NCBI GenBank assembly: GCA_001001285.1
Contig: LCKG01000007.1
Span: 1-33,469, forward strand
DNA from: Parcubacteria group bacterium GW2011_GWC1_45_13
GTDB taxonomy: Bacteria > Patescibacteriota > Minisyncoccia > UBA11713 > 2-01-FULL-45-33
Direction: 5' to 3'
Length of the DNA stretch: 33,469 nt
A program made the translations under genes and the position numbers. This document shows positions 21,503-29,062 of the stretch, piece after piece. Numbering within the stretch: position 1 is the first letter of the stretch; every line of letters starts with the position of its first letter. Under the pieces are notes generated by a model. That model did no database searches and was not told the origin of the DNA. It worked only from the letters and a program-made list of their open reading frames with translations.

Positions 21503-22812
21503 AACGGGTTTATTTAGATCACGCGGCTACAACTCCCTTGGACGTTCGCGTAAAAAACGCGATGGAGCCTTTTTGGCGCGAAGATTTTGGCAATGCCGGA
21601 GGGCTTTATGAAGAGGGTCGTCTTGCGAAAAATTTCTTATCACAATTTCGCGAAACAATTGCGAAACTCATCGGCGCGCGCGCTGACGAAATTATTTTTA
21701 CTTCAGGCGGAACCGAATCGGATAACTTGGCAATTTTTGGCGTGGCCGCCGCAATTGCGCCTCGCTCCTCAACACTCGGTGTTGAATCCCCAAAAACACC
21801 GAGTGTTTTCCCGCGAGGCGCTCACATAATAACAACCAAATTTGAACACCATGCCGTTTTAGAGCCATGTCAGCAGTTAGTCAAAGAGGGTTTTGACGTA
21901 ACTTTTTTGGATGTCGGCGAATACGGCTTAATAAATTCCGAAGACGTCCGTAAAGCTTTACGCCCGGAGACGATTTTGGTTTCTATAATGTACGCGAATA
22001 ATGAAATTGGTACGATTCAGCCAATCGCGGAGATCGGAAAAATTATTAAGGAATTCAGAGAATTAAAAAGGAAGAGTTACCCCCTGTTTCATACCGACGC
22101 TTGCCAAGCGGCGGGGTATTTGGATTTAACTGTGAATAATCTTGGCGTTGATTTAATGACGATTAACGGCTCAAAAATTTACGGGCCGAAAGGAATCGGA
22201 TTTTTATACAAGCGCGCAGGAGTAAAAATAAAACCGCAGATTATCGGCGGGGGACAGGAAATGCGGATGCGCTCGGGCACGGAGCCGATGGCTTTGATTG
22301 CGGGGTTGGCAATGGCGCTTGAGATAGTGCAAGCAGAAAAAGAATCGGAATCTAACCGGCTTGCGCCTCTAAGGGATTATTTTATAGAACAACTGATGAA
22401 CAAAATTCCGAAAGTTGTTTTAAACGGCCATCCCGCAAAACGGCTTCCAAACAATGTAAATATTTCTATTTTGGATATAGAGGGCGAGGCGCTGGTGCTT
22501 TATCTGGACGCGAAAGGAATTTCTTTTTCAACCGGTTCGGCCTGCACGTCTGAATCGCTGGAGCCGTCGCACGTTATTTTGGCTTTAGGCAAACCTTATG
22601 AATTCGCGCACGCGTCGATGCGCTTTACAATGGGCCGCGGAACGGTCAAGGAAAATTTGGATTATGTTTTGGGCGAATTACCGAACGCGGTAGAATGGCT
22701 CCGCAAAGTTTCGCCTTTAAATCTTGAGCTTGGCGCGAAAACTATGTCCCATCCCGAAGCTTTCGCCGGAGAAAATTTAAGAGTTAAAGCAAGATCAAAA
22801 AGTTACAAATGA
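21499..22812 (+). CDS. iscS: Cysteine desulfurase
   Basis: PLP enzyme that removes sulfur from cysteine for Fe-S cluster assembly and tRNA thiolation; 437 residues. Start ATG 21499 gives the canonical MKRVYLDHAATTPLD; the open frame extends to 21475 but inside the regulator gene. PLP-related histidine lies in TTKFEHHAVLEP, the Schiff-base lysine in INGSKIYGPKG, and the active-site cysteine in FSTGSACTSESLEPSHV, a mobile loop of the IscS/NifS type. A large structured palindrome (21757-21821) inserts about 22 residues between FGVAAA and GAHIITTK. A C-terminal tail of about 40 residues extends beyond the core. Overlaps the gene on each side as ATGA. Confidence 0.95.
   Translation: MKRVYLDHAATTPLDVRVKNAMEPFWREDFGNAGGLYEEGRLAKNFLSQFRETIAKLIGARADEIIFTSGGTESDNLAIFGVAAAIAPRSSTLGVESPKTPSVFPRGAHIITTKFEHHAVLEPCQQLVKEGFDVTFLDVGEYGLINSEDVRKALRPETILVSIMYANNEIGTIQPIAEIGKIIKEFRELKRKSYPLFHTDACQAAGYLDLTVNNLGVDLMTINGSKIYGPKGIGFLYKRAGVKIKPQIIGGGQEMRMRSGTEPMALIAGLAMALEIVQAEKESESNRLAPLRDYFIEQLMNKIPKVVLNGHPAKRLPNNVNISILDIEGEALVLYLDAKGISFSTGSACTSESLEPSHVILALGKPYEFAHASMRFTMGRGTVKENLDYVLGELPNAVEWLRKVSPLNLELGAKTMSHPEAFAGENLRVKARSKSYK
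21757..21821 (+). repeat. Nested 65-bp palindromic insertion in iscS
   Basis: Outer arms GCGCCTCGC (21757-21765) / GCGAGGCGC (21813-21821); inner perfect 13-bp arms AACACTCGGTGTT (21771-21783) / AACACCGAGTGTT (21795-21807). In frame, it adds about 22 residues absent from typical cysteine desulfurases, in a surface loop before the EHHAV motif. Confidence 0.85.
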
Positions 22813-23456
22813 AAGACATAGATGTAATAAACCAGTATACTGGTGAAAAATGGTATTATTCGAATATCGTAAAAGAGCATTTTTTTAATCCAAGGAATTT
22901 GCTTTGGGAGCGGCCAGAAAATGAAAACGAATATGACGCTCACGGAATGGTGGGTTCTCCCGCTTGCGGAGATATGATGGAAATGTGGCTCAAAGTTGAT
23001 AAAGCAACGGAGCGCGTTAAGGATTTAAAATGGAAAACATTCGGATGTGCTTCGGCAATAGCAGCGACTTCTATGTTTTCGGTGATGGTTACTGAAAACG
23101 GCGGCTTGCCGATTGACGGGGCGTTAAAAGTTCGGCCTCAAGACGTTATGCTACGCTTGGGAGGCCTCCCGAACCGCAAAATTCACTGCTCGGTCTTGGC
23201 GGACAAAGCGTTTCAGAAGACCGCCAACGATTATTTCCGGCGTTGCGGCAAGTTTGATAAAATAATCGTAGAAGGCGCGCGGGTTGTTGACGCGAGGCTC
23301 AATATTACCGACAAAGATATTGAGGAGGCCGTTTTGGAGGGAGCGCAAAATTTGGAAGACGTCCAAAAAAAATTAAAAGTCGGCATCGGCTCCCCGGAAA
23401 TAATAACAGAGGTTGAGCAATTAATCCGATTTTATAAAGATAAATATTATGGATAA
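22809..23456 (+). CDS. iscU: IscU/NifU-type Fe-S scaffold protein
   Basis: Scaffold on which Fe-S clusters are built from IscS-derived sulfur. The 215-residue protein has the three cluster-binding cysteines: Cys53 in GSPACGDMM with the assisting Asp55, Cys80 in TFGCASAIA and Cys127 in HCSVLADKA. It is longer than E. coli IscU (about 128 residues) through an N-terminal YTGEKWYYSNIVKEHF segment and about 75 residues after the last cysteine, with an acidic helical C terminus. Overlaps iscS by 4 nt and the ferredoxin gene by 8 nt. Confidence 0.92.
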   Translation: MKDIDVINQYTGEKWYYSNIVKEHFFNPRNLLWERPENENEYDAHGMVGSPACGDMMEMWLKVDKATERVKDLKWKTFGCASAIAATSMFSVMVTENGGLPIDGALKVRPQDVMLRLGGLPNRKIHCSVLADKAFQKTANDYFRRCGKFDKIIVEGARVVDARLNITDKDIEEAVLEGAQNLEDVQKKLKVGIGSPEIITEVEQLIRFYKDKYYG

Positions 23457-23679
23457 AAAAATTGCGAAAATTTATGTGGATAGGGAGCTTTGCATTGGGG
23501 CGGCGAGTTGCGTTGCCATCGCCCCGGGGGTTTTTGCGCTGGACGGTGAAAATAAGGCTTATGTGGTAAATGACAAAGGCACGGACGACGAAACCATTCT
23601 CTTGGCGGCGCAGAGCTGCCCGACCCGGGCTATAATTTTATATGACGAAGAAGGCAATCAAATATGGCCAGAGAAATAA
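23449..23679 (+). CDS. Single-cluster ferredoxin, probably [3Fe-4S] type
   Basis: A 76-residue electron carrier of the 4Fe-4S single-cluster family. The first motif reads CIGAASC (Cys-x2-Ala-x2-Cys), so the second of the usual three cysteines is alanine; the last ligand is in QSCPTRAI. With three cysteines left it resembles the [3Fe-4S] ferredoxins that serve some P450s and others, rather than a standard [4Fe-4S] protein. VDRELC at the start and APGVFALD after the motif are typical. It lies between iscU and sod with overlaps on both sides, and may supply electrons for cluster assembly or reduce the SOD-linked pathway. Confidence 0.88.
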   Translation: MDKKIAKIYVDRELCIGAASCVAIAPGVFALDGENKAYVVNDKGTDDETILLAAQSCPTRAIILYDEEGNQIWPEK

Positions 23680-24266
23680 AAAAACTTAAATACACCGAGC
23701 TGGACGGCATTTCCGAAAAGCAATTGCGTGAGCACCACGATGTGCTTTATGCCGGATATGTCAAAAAAATAGGGGAGATTGAGGAAAAATTAAAAAGCGT
23801 TGATTTGTCTTCCGCTAACGCGACTTATTCCGATTTGCGGGAGTTAAAAGTGGAGGAAACTTTCGCTCTAAACGGCGTTAAATTACACGAGGGTTATTTT
23901 GATAACATGGTAAATGCAGGCAGTCCTGCATCCGGCAAAATTATGGAGATGATTACGCGCGATTTCGGCTCCTATGAAAATTGGGAGCGTGAATTTAAAG
24001 CGATGGGGCTTTGTGCGCGCGGCTGGGTTGTTTTGGGGTACGATTTGGACGAGAAAAGGTTAAAAAATATCCTTTGTGATTCGCATAACCAAGATGCGCC
24101 ATGGAACATGATCGCGCTTCTTATTATGGACGTCTACGAGCACGCGTATTTTATTGATTACGCCACTGCACGCAAGGCCTACATTGAGGCGTTTTTTAAA
24201 AATATTGATTGGCAGTATATAGACCGCCGCATTTCCGAACACAGCTTGTTTTTTTTGAAAAAATGA
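23664..24266 (+). CDS. sod: Superoxide dismutase, Fe/Mn type
   Basis: Converts superoxide to hydrogen peroxide and oxygen; 200 residues. Metal ligands visible in family context: His24 or His25 in LREHHDVLYAGYV, His75 in KLHEGYFDN, Asp156 and His160 in MDVYEHAYFIDY. Whether iron or manganese is bound cannot be told. It has no signal peptide, so it is cytoplasmic. It overlaps the ferredoxin gene by 16 nt and the Nfu-like gene by 4 nt, placing oxidative defence in the same transcript as Fe-S assembly. Confidence 0.94.
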   Translation: MAREIKKLKYTELDGISEKQLREHHDVLYAGYVKKIGEIEEKLKSVDLSSANATYSDLRELKVEETFALNGVKLHEGYFDNMVNAGSPASGKIMEMITRDFGSYENWEREFKAMGLCARGWVVLGYDLDEKRLKNILCDSHNQDAPWNMIALLIMDVYEHAYFIDYATARKAYIEAFFKNIDWQYIDRRISEHSLFFLKK

Positions 24267-24490
24267 TTGAGGAGAAAATTAAGCAAATTTTAGAAAAAGA
24301 GATAAAGCCGATGCTGAAATTGCATCTGGGTTCTTTGGATTTTGTCGGGTTTGAAAACGGCGTGGTCTCGGTGCGGTTTCAGGGAACCTGCAAGGGCTGT
24401 CCGCTTTCCAATTTAACTTTAAAAACCGGCATTGAAGCTTTGCTTAAAGAAAAAATTCCGGCAGTTGAAAAAGTAGAAGCAGTTGATTAA
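24263..24490 (+). CDS. Nfu/NifU C-terminal-domain Fe-S carrier
   Basis: A 75-residue protein equal to the NifU C-terminal domain. GTCKGCPLS holds the CxxC that binds a bridging [4Fe-4S] cluster in a dimer; VSVRFQGTC and the following helix match the family. The frame extends upstream to 24209 inside sod, but ATG 24263, overlapping the sod stop as ATGA, gives the correct domain start. Last gene of the Fe-S operon; a promoter for htrA lies inside its 3' end. Confidence 0.9.
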   Translation: MIEEKIKQILEKEIKPMLKLHLGSLDFVGFENGVVSVRFQGTCKGCPLSNLTLKTGIEALLKEKIPAVEKVEAVD

Positions 24491-24493
24491 AAT
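24464..24493 (+). promoter_or_regulatory. Promoter of the HtrA-like gene (leaderless)
   Basis: TTGAAA (24464-24469), 18-bp spacer, TAAAAT (24488-24493) ending 6 nt before ATG 24500. It overlaps the end of the Nfu-like gene. Confidence 0.55.
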
Positions 24494-24499
24494 AAATCT

Positions 24500-25735
24500 A
24501 TGAACGACATGACAAAACATCAGCTTGTCCTTTTGGTGCTTTTGGTCAGCTTCGTGACGGCTTTGGTTACGGGTATTGTAGCGGTTACTTTGATAAACCA
24601 AGCGCCGCCTCCGATTACCCAGACAATTCAGAGAGTTATAGAAAAAACAATTGGCGTTTTGCCGGAGCCTTTGAAAAAAGACGAAAAGCAGGAGTTAGAA
24701 TTAAACGCTCTATCGCGCGATGTTTTAATTGAAGATATCGCGCGAAGGGTCTCTCCGGCTGTGGTCAGTGTTGTGGCCACCAAAGATATTCCGATAATTG
24801 AGCGGTATTTCGTAAGTCCGTTCTCAAGCGATGACCCTTTTCAGCAATTTTTTCCGGATTTACTGGTACCGCAATATCGCCAAAAAGGCACGGAAAAAGC
24901 ACAGGTCTCTTCCGGAAGCGGTTTTTTTGTTTCGCAAGACGGTTTTTTATTGACCAACAGGCACGTGGTTGAAGATCCGGAAGCGGATTATTCTGTGATT
25001 ACAAATGATAATAAAAAACTGAAAGCAAAAGTCGTGGCCAGGGACAAGATTAACGATATGGCCGTGCTGAAAGTTGAGGGCGAATCGTCAGCCGGCGGCT
25101 TTGTTTCAATTCCGTTAGGGGATTCCGAGAACGTTTCAATCGGGCAGACGGCTATCGCCATAGGCAACGCTTTGGGGGAATTTCAAAACACCGTCTCTGT
25201 GGGAGTGGTCTCTGGTTTAAGACGCACTATCATAGCTTCCGGACTTGCCTCCGGTCCCGAGGAACTTTCGCAGGTGATACAAACGGACGCGGCCATCAAT
25301 TTGGGGAATTCCGGTGGGCCACTTTTGAATTTAAAAGGTGAAGTAGTCGGTTTAAACACTGCGAAAGCCCAAGGAGCCGAAAATATAGGATTTTCCATTC
25401 CCATAAATCAATTAAAACGGGCATTAAACGACACCAGGGTCAATGGCCGGATTATAAATCCTTATATTGGTGTTAGGTATATTTTGACGGATAAAGGCGC
25501 TTTGGTGGGGGCCGGAGCCAACGGAGAGGATGCAGTTCAATTGAATTCCCCGGCTTCCAAAGCGGGAATAAAAGAAGGCGATATTATTTTGGAATTAGGT
25601 GGAGTAAAAATCACGCGCGAAAATCCTCTGAATAAATTAATCCAACAGCGAAGCGTTGGCGACAAAGTGACTCTAAAAATTCAGCGCGGAAACAACCAAA
25701 TAAAAATTGACTTAGTTTTGGAAGAAAGAAAGTGA
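24500..25735 (+). CDS. HtrA/DegP-type serine protease, membrane-anchored
   Basis: Extracytoplasmic quality-control protease, 411 residues. An uncleaved N-terminal membrane anchor (about residues 8-32) is followed by the trypsin-like domain with the triad His155 (LTNRHVVED), Asp186 (KINDMAVLKV) and Ser271 (INLGNSGGPLL), then one PDZ domain (about 315-405, SPASKAGIKEGDIILELGG). The size and single PDZ fit DegS/HtrA of Gram-positive type. Coming after the SOD operon it probably belongs to the general stress response. A terminator on the opposite strand follows. Confidence 0.95.
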   Translation: MNDMTKHQLVLLVLLVSFVTALVTGIVAVTLINQAPPPITQTIQRVIEKTIGVLPEPLKKDEKQELELNALSRDVLIEDIARRVSPAVVSVVATKDIPIIERYFVSPFSSDDPFQQFFPDLLVPQYRQKGTEKAQVSSGSGFFVSQDGFLLTNRHVVEDPEADYSVITNDNKKLKAKVVARDKINDMAVLKVEGESSAGGFVSIPLGDSENVSIGQTAIAIGNALGEFQNTVSVGVVSGLRRTIIASGLASGPEELSQVIQTDAAINLGNSGGPLLNLKGEVVGLNTAKAQGAENIGFSIPINQLKRALNDTRVNGRIINPYIGVRYILTDKGALVGAGANGEDAVQLNSPASKAGIKEGDIILELGGVKITRENPLNKLIQQRSVGDKVTLKIQRGNNQIKIDLVLEERK

Positions 25736-25739
25736 ATAT

Positions 25740-25777
25740 AGAAAATAAAAAAAGGGCCTATCAATCTTGACAAGCCC
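25740..25777 (-). terminator. Rho-independent terminator for the 25791-26099 gene
   Basis: Minus-strand RNA forms an 11-bp stem (25754-25777) including two G-U pairs, followed by a T-rich run (TTTTTTTATTTT). On the plus strand the same positions give C-A mismatches and no T tract, so the element serves the minus strand. Confidence 0.8.
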
Positions 25778-25790
25778 ACAGCACAAAAAG

Positions 25791-26099
25791 CTATGAGGTG
25801 CGCGCATTTTCTGTTGTTTGTGGAAGGAACTTTATTGAAAGATATGTTTTAAAAAAAGAACGTAGAAAATTGAAAGCTTCCTTGGATGCATCGGCTTTCT
25901 GAATGCTGATTTGTTTGCAGAGAGTTCCTGCCAAATCGTATGCCGCATGCTGGAGACAACGATGGTCTTCATGTTCATCGTATACCAGGATCACCGCCGA
26001 ATTGGCATGACACACTGGATCAACTAGACTATATTCCATAATCAGCCATATAAAATCACATTCCTCCCTCGACCTTTCAGACTTCACTGTTGGTAGCAT
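25791..26099 (-). CDS. Small protein of unknown function
   Basis: A 102-residue protein, no family recognised. It is mixed in composition with four cysteines and several histidines (DEHEDHRCLQHAAYDLAG in the middle), so metal binding is possible but speculative. It is supported as a gene by a textbook Shine-Dalgarno sequence (AAGGAGGTG, 5 nt before the ATG) and the dedicated terminator. Divergent from clpB, with a 16-bp palindrome between the two. Confidence 0.65.
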   Translation of the reverse strand: MLPTVKSERSREECDFIWLIMEYSLVDPVCHANSAVILVYDEHEDHRCLQHAAYDLAGTLCKQISIQKADASKEAFNFLRSFFKTYLSIKFLPQTTENARTS

Positions 26100-26133
26100 A
26101 ATCGCACCTCCTTAAGGCTTGATTTTCCTGATT

Positions 26134-26149
26134 TTTATGCTAGCATAAA
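26134..26149. promoter_or_regulatory. 16-bp perfect palindrome between the small gene and clpB
   Basis: TTTATGCTAGCATAAA is its own reverse complement. For the minus strand it provides an extended -10 (TGC-TAGCAT). For clpB a TAATAA (26152-26157) ends 6 nt before ATG 26164. Being placed between divergent genes it could be a shared operator. Confidence 0.5.
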
Positions 26150-26163
26150 GTTAATAAAAAACC

Positions 26164-28851
26164 ATGCCTCCATACGGACAATTTACAATTAAAGCTCAAG
26201 AAGCCTTGAAAAGAGCCCATGAGCTGGCAATAGAGCGTGGCGGGAGCCAAATAGACGCCATGCATCTTTTGGCTGCTTTGCTTTTGCAAGAAGACGGCGT
26301 TATACCATCCCTATTGGATAAATTGGAAACCGACCAAGCCAATTTGGTAGATTTAGTTATGGGCGAACTGGATAATACTTTGCGCACCAATATTCTTTCG
26401 CCTTCGCATCAGATTTATTTGACGCCTGAGCTGGCAAGGGTTTTGGAGGAGGCCCACAAATCCGCCTCATTTCTGAAAGACGAATTTATCTCAACCGAAC
26501 ATTTATTTTTGGGGATTTTGGAGGCTCCATCCAGAGCCCGCGAAATTTTGGGGCGTTTTTCTTTAAACCGCGAGATGATTTTAAGGGCGCTCGCGGACAT
26601 CAGGGGCTCGCAAAGAGTGACAGATGTTGAGCCGGAAAATAAATACAGGGCTCTGGAAAAATACGCCAGAAATTTAACGCGATTAGCACGCGAGGATAAA
26701 CTAGACCCAGTTATCGGCAGAGACGAGGAAATCCGGCGCGTCATGCAGGTGCTTTCACGAAGAACGAAAAACAACCCCGTGCTCATCGGTGAAGCCGGAG
26801 TGGGGAAAACCGCTATTGTTGAAGGCCTGGCCAGTCGCATCGCCTCCGGAGATGTGCCCGAAACGCTTAAAGACAAAGAATTAATTTCGCTGGATTTGGG
26901 GGCGCTGGTGGCCGGCACAAAATACCGCGGCGAATTTGAAGAAAGATTAAAGGCGGTGATGAAAGAATTGGAGCGCGCCGCCGGCAAAGTCCTGCTTTTT
27001 ATTGACGAGGTGCATACTCTAGTGGGCGCGGGCGCGGCCGAAGGCGCTATGGACGCTTCTAACATGTTAAAACCCGCTCTTGCCCGCGGAGAGCTTCACG
27101 CCATTGGCGCTACGACCATTAAAGAATATCAAAAATACATAGAAAAAGACGCGGCTTTGGCACGCAGGTTCCAGCCGGTTTTGGTTGACGAGCCTTCGCT
27201 GGAGGATACCGTGTCAATTCTTCGCGGAATTAAAAATAAATACGAACTTCATCACGGCATCAAAATCACTGATGCTGCTATTACCACGGCGGTGAATCTT
27301 TCGGCGCGCTACATCACTGACCGTTTTTTGCCGGATAAAGCGATTGATTTGATAGATGAAGCCGCGTCTTCTTTAAGGCTCCAGATGGACAGCATGCCGG
27401 ATGAGTTGGAGCACACCCGACGAGAAGTCATGAAATTGGAAATTGAAAAGGAGGCTCTGAAAAAAGAGGAATCCAATCCGGAGGCAAAACAAAAAATCCG
27501 CAAAATCCAAAAACAAATTGACGAATTAAAAGAGGAAACCGCTGGACTGGAGATGCGCTGGAAGCATGAGAAGGAAACGATTGATGCCATCCGTCAATTA
27601 AAAAAAGATTTGGAAATTTTTCGCCAGGAATCGGACGCGGCCGAGCGCCGCGGAGATTTAGCAAAAGTGGCCGAGATAAGATATGGCCGGATTCCCGAAT
27701 CGGAAAAAATGCTTTACGCCGAAGAGGGGAAATTACGAAAAATTCAGGGCACTCGCCGCATTTTGCGTGAAGAAATTACCGAAGAAGACATCGCCGACAT
27801 AGTTTCCAGGTGGACCGGCATACCGGTCAGGCGCATGCTGGAATCGGAAGCCAAAAAACTTTTAAGAATGGAGGAGGAACTTAAAAAACGGGTGATCGGG
27901 CAGGCCGAAGCCATAGAAAAAATTTCGCAGGCAATCCGCAGGTCGCGCGCGGGCATCGCGGATGAAAAGCGGCCAATCGGCTCCTTTATGTTTTTGGGAC
28001 CGACCGGCGTGGGAAAAACCGAGCTGGCTTTGACTTTATCAGAATTTCTTTTCAATGACGAAAAAGCGCTGGTGCGTGTAGATATGTCGGAATATATGGA
28101 GCGGCACGCCGTTTCCAAATTTATCGGCTCGCCCCCCGGCTATGTCGGCTACGAAGAAGCGGGGAATTTGACCGAAACCATACGTCACCGACCTTACGCT
28201 GTTTTACTTTTTGATGAAATTGAAAAAGCACATCCGGAAGTTTTCAACATTATGCTTCAGATTTTGGACAACGGCACGCTCACGGACGCCAAGGGCAGGC
28301 ACGTGAATTTTAAAAACACAGTTATAATCATGACTTCCAACATCGGCGGGGAATTTATCCGCGAGATGGGGAGCTTGGGGTTCGTCGGTGGGGCGGTTGA
28401 CCGTGTGAAAAAAGAAGACGACTTGAAAACCAAAATTTTGCGCTCTTTGGAACAGCATTATCGGCCTGAATTTTTAAACAGATTGGACGAGGTGATTATT
28501 TTCAATTCGCTCCAGCCGGAAGAGCTCAAGCAGATTGCGAAAATTCAGATTGCCAGGCTTACCGAAAGAATCAGCGCGCGAGGCATATCTGTTTCCGTCA
28601 ATAAATCAGCGGAGGATGCGCTGGCGAAAGAAGGCTACGACCCTAATTATGGCGCGCGTCCTTTGAGGCGGCTTATTCAAAACAAAATTTTAAATCCTTT
28701 GGCGGAGAAAATAATTTCAAAACAGATAAAAGAAGGGGATACAGCTTTGGTTGATTTCCGCTCCGGCGCGTTTGTGATTGAGGTTAAAAAACTTCTCTCG
28801 GCTTTGCCGAAAAAGGAAAAGGACAAAAAAGTTAAAATTACAACTACTTAA
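26164..28851 (+). CDS. clpB: ClpB-type AAA+ disaggregase
   Basis: Hexameric chaperone that threads aggregated proteins through its pore; 895 residues. Order: N-terminal Clp repeat domain (1-150), first AAA+ module with Walker A GEAGVGKT (209-216) and IDE (280-282), a long coiled-coil middle domain (about 405-535) of ClpB type ending [13 protein letters not shown], second AAA+ module with GPTGVGKT (612-619) and GYVGYEEAG pore loop, and the C-terminal GARPLRR sensor. Unusually, [19 protein letters not shown] places an LGF tripeptide (738-740) where ClpC proteins have the ClpP-docking VGF loop; E. coli ClpB has none there. The basic tail ends [10 protein letters not shown]. Confidence 0.93.
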   Translation: MPPYGQFTIKAQEALKRAHELAIERGGSQIDAMHLLAALLLQEDGVIPSLLDKLETDQANLVDLVMGELDNTLRTNILSPSHQIYLTPELARVLEEAHKSASFLKDEFISTEHLFLGILEAPSRAREILGRFSLNREMILRALADIRGSQRVTDVEPENKYRALEKYARNLTRLAREDKLDPVIGRDEEIRRVMQVLSRRTKNNPVLIGEAGVGKTAIVEGLASRIASGDVPETLKDKELISLDLGALVAGTKYRGEFEERLKAVMKELERAAGKVLLFIDEVHTLVGAGAAEGAMDASNMLKPALARGELHAIGATTIKEYQKYIEKDAALARRFQPVLVDEPSLEDTVSILRGIKNKYELHHGIKITDAAITTAVNLSARYITDRFLPDKAIDLIDEAASSLRLQMDSMPDELEHTRREVMKLEIEKEALKKEESNPEAKQKIRKIQKQIDELKEETAGLEMRWKHEKETIDAIRQLKKDLEIFRQESDAAERRGDLAKVAEIRYGRIPESEKMLYAEEGKLRKIQGTRRILREEITEEDIADIVSRWTGIPVRRMLESEAKKLLRMEEELKKRVIGQAEAIEKISQAIRRSRAGIADEKRPIGSFMFLGPTGVGKTELALTLSEFLFNDEKALVRVDMSEYMERHAVSKFIGSPPGYVGYEEAGNLTETIRHRPYAVLLFDEIEKAHPEVFNIMLQILDNGTLTDAKGRHVNFKNTVIIMTSNIGGEFIREMGSLGFVGGAVDRVKKEDDLKTKILRSLEQHYRPEFLNRLDEVIIFNSLQPEELKQIAKIQIARLTERISARGISVSVNKSAEDALAKEGYDPNYGARPLRRLIQNKILNPLAEKIISKQIKEGDTALVDFRSGAFVIEVKKLLSALPKKEKDKKVKITTT

Positions 28852-28855
28852 TTTT

Positions 28856-28940
28856 TGCGCAGGGAAGGATTCGAACCTTCGTAGCCCTTCCGGGCGCGCG
28901 GTTTACAGCCGCGTGCGATTGACCACTCCGCCACCTGCGC
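28856..28940 (-). tRNA. tRNA-Tyr (anticodon GUA)
   Basis: Class II tRNA on the minus strand: acceptor GCGCAGG/CCTGCGC, D arm, anticodon stem CGCGG/CCGCG with loop CTGTAAA (anticodon GTA), a long variable arm GCCCGGAAGGGC, T arm GAAGG-TTCGAAT-CCTTC. CCA is not encoded. It lies 5 nt after clpB. Confidence 0.94.
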
Positions 28941-28986
28941 GAATAGTTGTATTATAAACGAATTTATGAAAAAATAAAAGACGCAT

Positions 28987-29058
28987 GCCGATGTAGCTCA
29001 GCGGTAGAGCAACTCCATGGTAAGGAGTAGGTCGTGGGTTCAATTCCCACCATCGGCT
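28987..29058 (+). tRNA. tRNA-Thr (anticodon GGU)
   Basis: Acceptor GCCGATG/CATCGGC, D arm GCTC/GAGC, anticodon stem ACTCC/GGAGT with loop ATGGTAA (anticodon GGT), T arm GTGGG-TTCAATT-CCCAC. CCA is not encoded. It is complementary in decoding to the UGU isoacceptor at 16157-16228. Confidence 0.95.
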
Positions 29059-29062
29059 TAAT

